Positions 1 through 5,623 of a DNA stretch of 14,046 nucleotides are shown in pieces (position 1 is the first letter of the stretch; every line of letters starts with the position of its first letter). The notes below the pieces were generated by a model, which saw only the letters and a program-made list of their open reading frames with translations, searched no databases and was not told the DNA's origin. Location: positions 1 to 14,046 of the forward strand of contig CANPWR010000027.1 in NCBI GenBank assembly GCA_947584825.1, written 5' to 3'. A program made the translations under genes and the position numbers. Source of the DNA: an uncultured Clostridia bacterium (lineage in GTDB: Bacteria > Bacillota > Clostridia > Oscillospirales > Ruminococcaceae).

Positions 1-26
1 AAAACGGCACACCTCTGCTTTAAAAA

Positions 27-113
27 CTTTCCTACGTTGGCATTATCCAAATCAGGTTAAACGGGTCAAAGTTAGATCACTTTATCTCAGCCTGCCAAAC
101 AAGCCCCCCGGTT
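27..113 (-). ncRNA. TPP (THI-box) riboswitch aptamer
   Basis: Read on the minus strand, this segment carries the conserved thiamine pyrophosphate aptamer blocks in order: a G-rich 5' arm, GGCTGAGA, GACCCG, ACCTGATTTGGATAATGCCA and CGTAGGAAAG. Such leaders bind thiamine pyrophosphate and switch off a thiamine biosynthesis or transport gene. The regulated gene lies beyond the left edge. The bases after the aptamer (positions 26 to 1, reading GCAGAGGTGTGCCGTTTT) may be the first arm of the expression-platform hairpin, but its partner is outside the window. Confidence 0.95.
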
Positions 114-135
114 CAAATATTTAATTTACCTGATT

Positions 136-164
136 ATTATATCATCAGAAATTATGCCTGTCAA
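136..164 (-). promoter_or_regulatory. Promoter of the TPP riboswitch transcript
   Basis: On the minus strand there is TTGACA (164-159), 17 bases, then TATAAT (141-136), a perfect sigma-A-type match. Transcription would start near 129, about 16 bases before the aptamer, so the riboswitch is transcribed from its 5' end. The promoter diverges from the tRNA promoter on the other strand. Confidence 0.9.
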
Positions 165-196
165 TATTTATGAATAAAATTTCTTATAAAAAACGC

Positions 197-225
197 TTGA
201 CAAGAATATTTTCATATGATAAAAT
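197..225 (+). promoter_or_regulatory. Promoter of tRNA-Ser
   Basis: TTGACA (197-202), 17 bases, then TAAAAT (220-225). The start would fall near 232, about 50 bases before the tRNA. No other gene lies between, so this most likely serves the tRNA. Confidence 0.85.
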
Positions 226-284
226 AATAACGCTGTCTTTATTGAAGTTTTTATAATTACTATAAAGTTAATTATATGATTTAC

Positions 285-373
285 GGAGAGATACCGAAGT
301 GGTCATAACGGAACGGTCTTGAAAACCGTCGTACCGTCAGGTACCGTGGGTTCGAATCCCACTCTCTCCGCCA
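285..373 (+). tRNA. tRNA-Ser (anticodon UGA)
   Basis: A complete class II tRNA. The acceptor arm GGAGAGA (285-291) pairs with TCTCTCC (363-369), followed by discriminator G and an encoded CCA. The anticodon stem ACGGT/ACCGT encloses the loop CTTGAAA, so the anticodon is TGA, reading UCA serine codons. A long variable arm follows, as expected for tRNA-Ser, and the T arm carries GGTTCGAATCC. At 89 bases it has the normal length for this class. It has its own upstream promoter and stands alone. Confidence 0.97.
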
Positions 374-545
374 AAAATGTGTTACCGTCATAAAAACAGT
401 AGTCCAATAGTAAGCTAAAGTTCTTTTACTGCTTCTGTTGACTTCTGTTTCAATGTGCGTAGAAATTTTGAATATTTTAAAAGTGATAGTAAAACGTCTT
501 GCGATTGTATTGCAGTCGGCAGGAATTTCACTTACAGTTGTTTTT
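374..545 (+). other. tRNA trailer region without a recognised gene
   Basis: Between the tRNA and the terminator at 546-593 I see no reading frame with a ribosome binding site and no known RNA. If the tRNA promoter is the only one, this is trailer removed from the precursor. A short independent RNA cannot be excluded, but I see no convincing promoter inside it. Confidence 0.4.
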
Positions 546-593
546 AATAGCGGCTTTTCTCCATGATTTTTGAGAGAAGCTGCTATTTTTTTT
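546..593 (+). terminator. Intrinsic terminator downstream of tRNA-Ser
   Basis: The stem AATAGCGGC plus TTCTC (with a two-base TT bulge) pairs with GAGAA plus GCTGCTATT, giving 14 base pairs with one G-U, followed by a run of T. This would end the tRNA transcript. Confidence 0.8.
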
Positions 594-678
594 ATGTGTT
601 TTAACAATTACAAAATGCGAAAAGTTTAAGTGCTATTTGGCTGAATTGATATATTTTTTTAGATTAATAAACCAATAT

Positions 679-713
679 AAGGCTTGGAAATTATCTTCCA
701 AGTCTTATATTTT
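679..713 (+). terminator. Hairpin with terminator-like form before the repeat-promoter cassette
   Basis: An 11-bp stem AAGGCTTGGAA / TTCCAAGTCTT (one G-U) with a six-base loop is followed by ATATTTT. The T-run is imperfect, so termination may be weak. Its core (AGGCTTG...CAAG) and its position just before the direct repeats match the hairpin at 5406-5444, suggesting the two regions share ancestry. Confidence 0.5.
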
Positions 714-716
714 GCA

Positions 717-750
717 TGTTACGACAAAAAAACGCATTTCACGTCAAAAA
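717..750 (+). promoter_or_regulatory. 20-bp-phased direct repeat, candidate LytTR regulator site
   Basis: ACGACAAAAA (721-730) and ACGTCAAAAA (741-750) are two copies of one motif exactly 20 bp apart, each preceded by T-rich bases (TGTTACGAC and TTTCACGTC). The second copy ends two bases before the -35 box. The LytTR family is known to bind paired direct repeats about two helical turns apart, upstream of -35. The same layout stands at 5449-5480. Binding by the regulator at 1217-1963 is inferred. Confidence 0.6.
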
Positions 751-752
751 AC

Positions 753-781
753 TTGATATTATGATTTAACCGTTGTAAAAT
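753..781 (+). promoter_or_regulatory. Promoter P1 of the regulator-kinase operon
   Basis: TTGATA (753-758), 17 bases, TAAAAT (776-781), with the direct repeats immediately upstream. This suggests an activated promoter whose transcript would run through the leader at 788-1198 into the regulator gene. Confidence 0.65.
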
Positions 782-1075
782 AATTCGCACAATACAGGTT
801 AAATTAAGTTGTAGAATAACAATTGGCTATAATTGTTTAGTAATGGTGCGAGTTAATTAATATTGGCATTTCTGTGACCAATGATATAAAATTAGAAGCG
901 TAAAGAGTGCTTGACAAATTTAGAATAAGTTGTTATAACTAAATTAAGATATACCTCGCATTTGCAGTCGGTGAAGTTACTTGATTTTCAGTGGGGATAT
1001 ATTGTAAACTGAAGACTTTGAATGATGTGGTATAGCTTAGATTAAACTTCAGAAATTCAGAGGACGTGAAAAGTT
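782..1075 (+). other. Long leader of the regulator-kinase operon
   Basis: About 290 bases lie between promoter P1 and the small frame at 1076. Apart from promoter P2 (911-939) I recognise no gene, riboswitch or known RNA family here. A stable RNA starting near 946 and ending at the terminator at 1198 (about 250 bases) is possible. Confidence 0.4.
911..939 (+). promoter_or_regulatory. Promoter P2 within the leader
   Basis: TTGACA (911-916), 17 bases, TATAAC (934-939), close to consensus and with no direct repeats upstream, so probably regulator-independent. A start near 946 would give a leader covering the small frame and its terminator. Confidence 0.7.
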
Positions 1076-1171
1076 ATGTGCAACAAGTCTAACCCAGTAT
1101 ATGTAAATGGGGGGGGGGGCGCTACTTTAGTAGTTTTGTTTGTTTTGCACATTTCGTATTGTAGGACGTAG
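1076..1171 (+). CDS. Candidate 31-residue peptide with Gly run and hydrophobic stretch
   Basis: ATG at 1076 opens 31 codons ending at TAG 1169-1171. The peptide begins MCNKSNPVYVN, has four glycines encoded by the G-run, then a hydrophobic stretch ATLVVLFVLHISYC that could enter a membrane. GAGG at 1060-1063 is the only ribosome binding site and lies 12 bases from the start, longer than ideal. A stop codon lies three codons before the ATG, so no longer form exists. The stop codon is inside the 5' arm of a terminator. The frame depends on the G-run: with one G fewer it stops almost at once, and with one more it changes the C-terminus. It could be a leader peptide, a small membrane or signal peptide, or chance; no function is claimed. 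Confidence 0.35.
   Translation: MCNKSNPVYVNGGGGATLVVLFVLHISYCRT
1109..1119 (+). repeat. Poly-G tract, 11 G
   Basis: Eleven consecutive G in otherwise AT-rich DNA, inside the 31-codon frame. Runs this long are prone to slipped-strand length change. It is also a place where sequencing or assembly can miscount, so the exact length is uncertain. Confidence 0.9.
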
Positions 1172-1198
1172 TGCGCTTAGGCGAACTGCGTCTTTTTT
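1165..1198 (+). terminator. Intrinsic terminator or attenuator ahead of the LytTR regulator
   Basis: GACGTAGTGCGC (1165-1176) pairs with GCGAACTGCGTC (1181-1192) around the loop TTAG, with one mismatch and one G-U, and TTTTTT (1193-1198) follows. The stop codon of the small upstream frame (1169-1171) lies inside the 5' arm, so a ribosome terminating there would cover the stem. The regulator's ribosome binding site begins about six bases after the T-run. Confidence 0.85.
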
Positions 1199-1216
1199 GA
1201 TTGAAAGGAGTGCTTA

Positions 1217-1963
1217 GTGTTGTTCAGAGTTGCGGTCGTGGATGATGAAAGTGATTTCTTGAAATATGTAAGTGAACTATTGAGAAAAGAAATCGGCAGG
1301 CATTTTGATGATGTAAAAATTGAGCAATTTACCAGCGGTGAGGCGCTTTTGCAAAGGCACAAATTCAATCCCTTTGATGTGGTTTTTCTAGACATAGATA
1401 TGCCTAATACAACAGGGTTCGATGTTTCGTCAGAGATCAGAAAACAAAGCAGAGAATGTTATATAGTTTTTATTACCAGTCATTCTGAACTTGTTTATGA
1501 CAGTATGGATTTTCAGCCCTTTAATTTTGTTAGAAAAGGGGACCTAAAACAGTTTTCTCAAAAGCTTTCAGATGTTATAGATAAATTGACTCTGCATTTA
1601 AAACAGCATAAGAAAATAGTTCTCTTTGATAAAAAGCATGGGCGTTTTAGTGTGCCGTACAGTGATGTTTTGTATATGGAAAGCGATGATCACTATGTAA
1701 GATATTACATTTTGGGTACTAAGCCTAAAAAAATATTTTACATTATGGTTAGGTCTAACATCGGCGTGCTGGAAAAAGAGTTCTCAGAGTATGACTTTGT
1801 CAGAATACACAAAAAGTACATTGTTAATTTAAAGCACATATTTAATCTGGATATGAAAAATGATTTGTGCATTTTTAAGCAGGATATAACGCTTCCGATG
1901 AGCAGAAATTTAAAACATTTCGTTGATGAAAAGTTCACGGAATATTTAAAGAGAACTACATAA
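1217..1963 (+). CDS. LytTR-family response regulator
   Basis: A 248-residue cytoplasmic response regulator of the AgrA/LytR type. Residues 1-125 are a receiver domain: acidic pair D9-D10, phospho-acceptor D59 in FLDIDMP, conserved Thr/Ser in FITSH (87-88) and Lys in VRKGD (107). Residues about 140-245 are a LytTR DNA-binding domain, recognised from SDVLYMESDDHYV, FVRIHKKYIVNL and LPMSRNLK. Such proteins bind paired direct repeats next to promoters when phosphorylated. The start is GTG at 1217, six bases after AGGAG; TTG at 1220 is an alternative. It is first in an operon with three GHKL kinases, the usual partners of this family, 73 bases upstream of the first. A terminator directly before it implies control by readthrough. 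Likely targets are the repeats at 717-750 and 5449-5480. Confidence 0.93.
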   Translation: MLFRVAVVDDESDFLKYVSELLRKEIGRHFDDVKIEQFTSGEALLQRHKFNPFDVVFLDIDMPNTTGFDVSSEIRKQSRECYIVFITSHSELVYDSMDFQPFNFVRKGDLKQFSQKLSDVIDKLTLHLKQHKKIVLFDKKHGRFSVPYSDVLYMESDDHYVRYYILGTKPKKIFYIMVRSNIGVLEKEFSEYDFVRIHKKYIVNLKHIFNLDMKNDLCIFKQDITLPMSRNLKHFVDEKFTEYLKRTT

Positions 1964-2036
1964 GTAGTTTTAAATTCCATATAACAGTAATGGTATTCGT
2001 CATAAATAATCAGGTGAAAATTTGGAGGTGTCTTAA

Positions 2037-3305
2037 TTGGAAACCTTGATTTATTTAGTACTTAATGTTATAAGGGTGTATGCCATTTGTATTTTAGTAG
2101 GTGTGTTTTTACAGAAAAAAGACATAGGGGAATGGGCATATCTGTGCTCGTATATTGCATTTTTTACTGTGAATTCTATATTATATCTGAAGCTCAATAC
2201 TATTATAATTAATATTGCATCAAATCTTATACCGATTTTTCTCATTACTTTTCTATATAACTCAAAGATATGGAAAAAAGCGTTTGTTACTGTTCTGGTT
2301 TATGCTATAGCTATGTTCTGGGATAGCGTAGTATATGCAGTTTTGACTGCATTAAACATAGAGAATGTTTTAAGCGGTTTGTTTGTGTCGTCGATAATGT
2401 TGTTTGCGACTGCACTGTTCGGACGTACCTTTATGAAGCAAAGATTTCAGGTGCCTTCGACTATTAAGGCGATTTACTATTTTGTACTTGTTTTTATTCC
2501 TGTGGGAAGCATTATTATCGGGTATCTGACATTGTTACCATGGAATATGAAGTCTTTAATAATTGCAGTTGTTTTACTTCTGCTGAACTTTTTCGTATTC
2601 TATCTGTTTGACCAGATAATTATTTCGTATAAAAACCAGCATGAATTGGACATGCAGAGAAAGCAGAATGAAATATTAAAGCTTCAAGAGCAATACAGCA
2701 GGCAGTATGTGAAAAATGCCGACTTGCAGTATGATTCTATAAGGAAAATACGTCACGATATGAAAGACCAGCTTTCGGTAGTTTATGCTATGCTGGCTGA
2801 AGACAGAATAGACGACGCTATGGATTACATCAGCAGAAATGCAGATATAATTTCATCACATTATAGTATAGTTAATACTAACAGCATTATTGTAAATGCA
2901 ATTATAAATTCAAAATTTACTGTTGCAGAAACAGTGGGAATAAATGTGCAGTGCAGTACTGTCAGACAGTTCAGCGGTGTAGACGAAATGGATCTTTGCC
3001 ATCTGCTTAGCAATGTTCTAGATAACGCAATAGCAGCCTGCATGAATATCCCGGAGGATAAAAAGAGATTTATATCACTGGATATAGGCTGTGAAAGCGG
3101 AATATACAGGTTTATAACTAAAAATTCAATTAATGGGTCTGTTCTGAAGAATAACAGACAGCTATTAACATCGAAAAGTGATAAAAAGCATCACGGATTC
3201 GGTGTGAAAATAATCAGAGAAATAGCAGAAAAATATAACGGCAGGTGCGACTTCTTTGAAGAGGAAAATGTTTTCTGCTGCTTGGTAACATTAAAGACAA
3301 AGTAA
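2037..3305 (+). CDS. Membrane GHKL sensor histidine kinase 1 (AgrC-like)
   Basis: A 422-residue sensor kinase. Residues 1-200 are very hydrophobic, with about six or seven membrane segments, and end near LNFFVFYLFDQIIISY. Residues 203-235 form a charged, probably coiled-coil linker. H240 in IRKIRHDMKDQ is the phospho-acceptor. The ATPase half (HATPase_c_5/GHKL type) has the N box LSNVLDNAIAAC (about 323-335) and a glycine-rich box at HHGFGVKIIREIAEKYNG (about 385-402). It should autophosphorylate on a signal and pass phosphate to the LytTR regulator upstream. The start is TTG at 2037, eight bases after GGAGG (2024-2028); no ATG fits. No extracellular domain is visible, so the ligand is probably sensed through the membrane part. 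The catalytic half is almost identical to that of kinase 2 while the sensor half is not. Confidence 0.92.
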   Translation: METLIYLVLNVIRVYAICILVGVFLQKKDIGEWAYLCSYIAFFTVNSILYLKLNTIIINIASNLIPIFLITFLYNSKIWKKAFVTVLVYAIAMFWDSVVYAVLTALNIENVLSGLFVSSIMLFATALFGRTFMKQRFQVPSTIKAIYYFVLVFIPVGSIIIGYLTLLPWNMKSLIIAVVLLLLNFFVFYLFDQIIISYKNQHELDMQRKQNEILKLQEQYSRQYVKNADLQYDSIRKIRHDMKDQLSVVYAMLAEDRIDDAMDYISRNADIISSHYSIVNTNSIIVNAIINSKFTVAETVGINVQCSTVRQFSGVDEMDLCHLLSNVLDNAIAACMNIPEDKKRFISLDIGCESGIYRFITKNSINGSVLKNNRQLLTSKSDKKHHGFGVKIIREIAEKYNGRCDFFEEENVFCCLVTLKTK

Positions 3306-3366
3306 ATTCATTCAAATAAGACTTTCTGAGTATTACTAGTGTATCGTTGATTTGGAGGTGTCTTAA

Positions 3367-4650
3367 TTGGAGGCTTTGATTTATTTAGTTCCTAATGTTT
3401 TAAGGGTATATGCTATTTATATTTTGATTGGTGTGTTCTTACAGAAAAAAGATATAAGCAATTGGATATATTTTTTTGCATTTGCTGCGTTTTATGCTAT
3501 AAACTCAATTTTATATTTATGGCTCAATATTATTATAGTAAATGTAGCTTCTAATATAATACCGATTTTTCTTATTACCTTTTTTTATAATTCAAAGTTC
3601 TGGAAGAAAATATTTGCTACATTTATTATTTATGCTGCAACTATGTTCTGGGAAATTGTGGCTGTTTTGACTATAGCAAACTTTGTTGAAAAAGAAGGAA
3701 CTGTATTTATCTCTGAGTTTGTAGAGCCAATATTACTGTTTGTAACTTCATTGCTTTTACGGAGCTTTATAAAGCAAAGATTTCAGGTGCCATCAACTAT
3801 TAAGGCTATTTACTATTTCGTGTTGGTTTTTATACCTGCAGGAAGCATTGTTATTGGTTGCTTGGTAATTAATTTTGAAAGCGGAAACATTATAAAGCCT
3901 TTAGTAATTGCGATTATATTACTTCTGCTGAATTTTTTTGTATTCTATCTGTTCGACCAGATAATTATTTCGTATAAAAACCAGCATGAATTGGATATGC
4001 AGAGAAAGCAGAATGAAATATTAAAGCTTCAGGAGCAATACAGCAGGCAGTATGTGAAGAATGCCGACTTGCAGTATGATTCTATAAGGAAAATACGTCA
4101 CGATATGAAAGACCAGCTTTCGGTAGTCTATGCTATGCTGGCTGAAGAAAGAATAGACGACGCTATGGATTATATTAGCAGAAATGCCGATATAATTTCA
4201 TCACATTATAGTATAGTTAATACTAATAGCATAATTGTAAATGCAATTATAAATTCAAAGTTTACTGTTGCAGAAACAGTGGGAATAAATGTGCAGTGCA
4301 GTACTGTCAGGCAGTTCAGCGGTGTAGACGAAATGGATCTTTGCCATTTGCTTAGCAATGTTTTGGATAACGCAATAGCAGCCTGCATGAATATCCCGGA
4401 GGATAAAAAGAGGTTTATATCACTGGATATAGGCTGTGAAAACGGAATATACAGATTTATAACTAAAAATTCAATTAATGGGTCTGTTCTGAAGAATAAC
4501 AGACAACTATTAACATCGAAAAGTGATAAAAAGCATCACGGATTCGGTGTGAAAATAATAAGAGAAATAGCAGAAAAATATAACGGCAGGTGCGACTTCT
4601 TTGAAGAGGAAAATGTTTTCTGCTGCTTGGTAACATTAAGATCAATGTAA
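3367..4650 (+). CDS. Membrane GHKL sensor histidine kinase 2 (AgrC-like)
   Basis: A 427-residue paralogue of the preceding kinase in tandem, with the same leader (GGAGGTGTCTTAA then TTG start) and a 61-base gap. The membrane sensor (residues 1-205) is recognisably related to that of kinase 1 but clearly diverged, especially around residues 95-130. From about residue 208 (HELDMQ) to the end the two proteins differ at only a few positions, for example LAEE versus LAED and CENG versus CESG. Phospho-acceptor H245 sits in IRKIRHDMKDQ; the N and G boxes are intact. It should feed the same response regulator but may respond to a different signal. The pattern suggests recent duplication, or gene conversion limited to the catalytic half. 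Confidence 0.92.
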   Translation: MEALIYLVPNVLRVYAIYILIGVFLQKKDISNWIYFFAFAAFYAINSILYLWLNIIIVNVASNIIPIFLITFFYNSKFWKKIFATFIIYAATMFWEIVAVLTIANFVEKEGTVFISEFVEPILLFVTSLLLRSFIKQRFQVPSTIKAIYYFVLVFIPAGSIVIGCLVINFESGNIIKPLVIAIILLLLNFFVFYLFDQIIISYKNQHELDMQRKQNEILKLQEQYSRQYVKNADLQYDSIRKIRHDMKDQLSVVYAMLAEERIDDAMDYISRNADIISSHYSIVNTNSIIVNAIINSKFTVAETVGINVQCSTVRQFSGVDEMDLCHLLSNVLDNAIAACMNIPEDKKRFISLDIGCENGIYRFITKNSINGSVLKNNRQLLTSKSDKKHHGFGVKIIREIAEKYNGRCDFFEEENVFCCLVTLRSM

Positions 4651-4684
4651 TTATTTATATAAGACTTCCCGAATATCGTAAAAA

Positions 4685-4721
4685 AATATTGCAATGAATA
4701 TAACCTCATTGTAATAATATT
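4685..4721 (+). promoter_or_regulatory. Hairpin before kinase 3
   Basis: GCAATGA (4691-4697) pairs with TCATTGT (4706-4712), extended by AATATT on both sides after a three-base bulge. No T-run follows, and GGAGG starts five bases later. It could affect mRNA stability or translation of the third kinase; the equivalent gap before kinase 2 has no such hairpin. Confidence 0.4.
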
Positions 4722-4739
4722 TAAATGGAGGTGCTCTAG

Positions 4740-5390
4740 ATTCTTAAGCAAAATAAGATAACAGATATTCGGGAACAGTATAGCAAACAGTATGTGAAAA
4801 ATGCAGACTTGAAATATGATTCTATTAAGAAAATTCGTCATAATATGAAAGACCAGCTTTTGGTTGTGTATGCTATGCTTGCCAACGGTAAGACCGACGA
4901 CGCTATGGATTATATCAGCAAAAATGTCGATGTTCTTTCGGCAGATTATAGTATAGTTAATACGGATAGTATCATTGTAAATACAATAGTCAATTCTAAG
5001 CTGAATGCCGCTTCTACTGTTGGAATTAATGTTCAGTGCAGTACTGTTAAGCAATTCAATGGGATAGATGAAATTGATTTGTGTAACTTGCTTAGCAATA
5101 TTTTGGATAATGCTGTCGCTGGTTGTATGAATATTCCCGAAAGTAAAGAAAAATTTGTTTCGCTTGATATAAGCTGCGATAATAAAATTTATAGGTTTGC
5201 GGCGAAAAATTCTATTAACGGATCTGTGCTTGCAAATAACAAACAGCTTAAAACTTCTAAAAGCGATAAAAAACATCACGGATATGGTGTTAAAATTATC
5301 AGAGAAATTGCAGAAAAATATAACGGTCGATGTGACTTTTTTGAAGAGAAAAATGTATTCTGCTGTTTGGTGTCTTTTAAAGCAAAATGA
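4740..5390 (+). CDS. Truncated, soluble GHKL histidine kinase 3
   Basis: About 216 residues, covering only the linker and catalytic half of the kinase family, with no membrane segments. It aligns with the two upstream kinases from RKQNEILKLQ onward. H34 (IRKIRHNMKDQ), the N box LSNILDNAVAGC and the glycine box HHGYGVKIIREIAEKYNG are all present, so it could still bind ATP. Sequence differs much more from kinases 1 and 2 than they differ from each other. GGAGG at 4727-4731 is followed after eight bases by ATT where the paralogues have TTG, and TAG directly precedes it, so initiation at ATT (4740) best fits the spacing. GTG at 4794 is the only conventional early alternative and would begin just before the phospho-acceptor region. 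It may be a functional soluble kinase or phosphate sink, or a decaying copy. Confidence 0.7.
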   Translation: MLKQNKITDIREQYSKQYVKNADLKYDSIKKIRHNMKDQLLVVYAMLANGKTDDAMDYISKNVDVLSADYSIVNTDSIIVNTIVNSKLNAASTVGINVQCSTVKQFNGIDEIDLCNLLSNILDNAVAGCMNIPESKEKFVSLDISCDNKIYRFAAKNSINGSVLANNKQLKTSKSDKKHHGYGVKIIREIAEKYNGRCDFFEEKNVFCCLVSFKAK

Positions 5391-5405
5391 TAATATTCTT
5401 GTTGC

Positions 5406-5444
5406 AAAACGAGGCTTGAAATCCCCTTTCAAGCCTCGTTTTTT
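5406..5444 (+). terminator. Intrinsic terminator of the regulator-kinase operon
   Basis: A perfect 16-bp stem (AAAACGAGGCTTGAAA with TTTCAAGCCTCGTTTT) and a five-base loop, with T continuing to 5444. It begins 15 bases after the kinase 3 stop codon and separates the operon from the surface-protein gene. Confidence 0.95.
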
Positions 5445-5448
5445 ACAC

Positions 5449-5480
5449 GTTACGACAAAAATCTGCAGGTTACGAAAAAA
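5449..5480 (+). promoter_or_regulatory. Second 20-bp-phased direct repeat, candidate LytTR regulator site
   Basis: GTTACGACAAAAA (from 5449) and GTTACGAAAAAAA (from 5469) are exactly 20 bp apart and lie just upstream of a -35 box. Motif, spacing and distance to -35 match the site at 717-750. This links the large surface protein to the same regulator; the binding itself is inferred. Confidence 0.65.
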
Positions 5481-5483
5481 AGC

Positions 5484-5512
5484 TTGATTTAATCTCTGAG
5501 TTATTGTAAATT
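5484..5512 (+). promoter_or_regulatory. Promoter of the large leucine-rich-repeat protein
   Basis: TTGATT (5484-5489), 17 bases, TAAATT (5507-5512), preceded by the direct repeats. Both boxes are off consensus, as expected for an activator-dependent promoter. The transcript would have about 105 bases of leader. Confidence 0.65.
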
Positions 5513-5623
5513 GGATTATACGATATAGGAAAGTCTGAATTTAATTATGTTTTTAAGGAGGAATGATAGGCTTTTATATTTTAATAATCTTGTTTTGGTA
5601 AATAATATTTAGGAGGATTAAAA

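Noticed and set aside
281..607. 108-residue minus-strand reading frame over the tRNA
   Set aside because: Its end (REWDSNPRY...RRFSRP) is the well-known spurious translation of the antisense of tRNA-Ser; the rest crosses a terminator.
1109..1119. G-quadruplex
   Set aside because: Only one G-run is present; the loops and separate tracts needed for an intramolecular quadruplex are missing.
4536..5432. 298-residue minus-strand frame opposite kinase 3
   Set aside because: It is the antisense of a well-supported kinase gene and of a terminator, with no ribosome binding site or recognisable domain.
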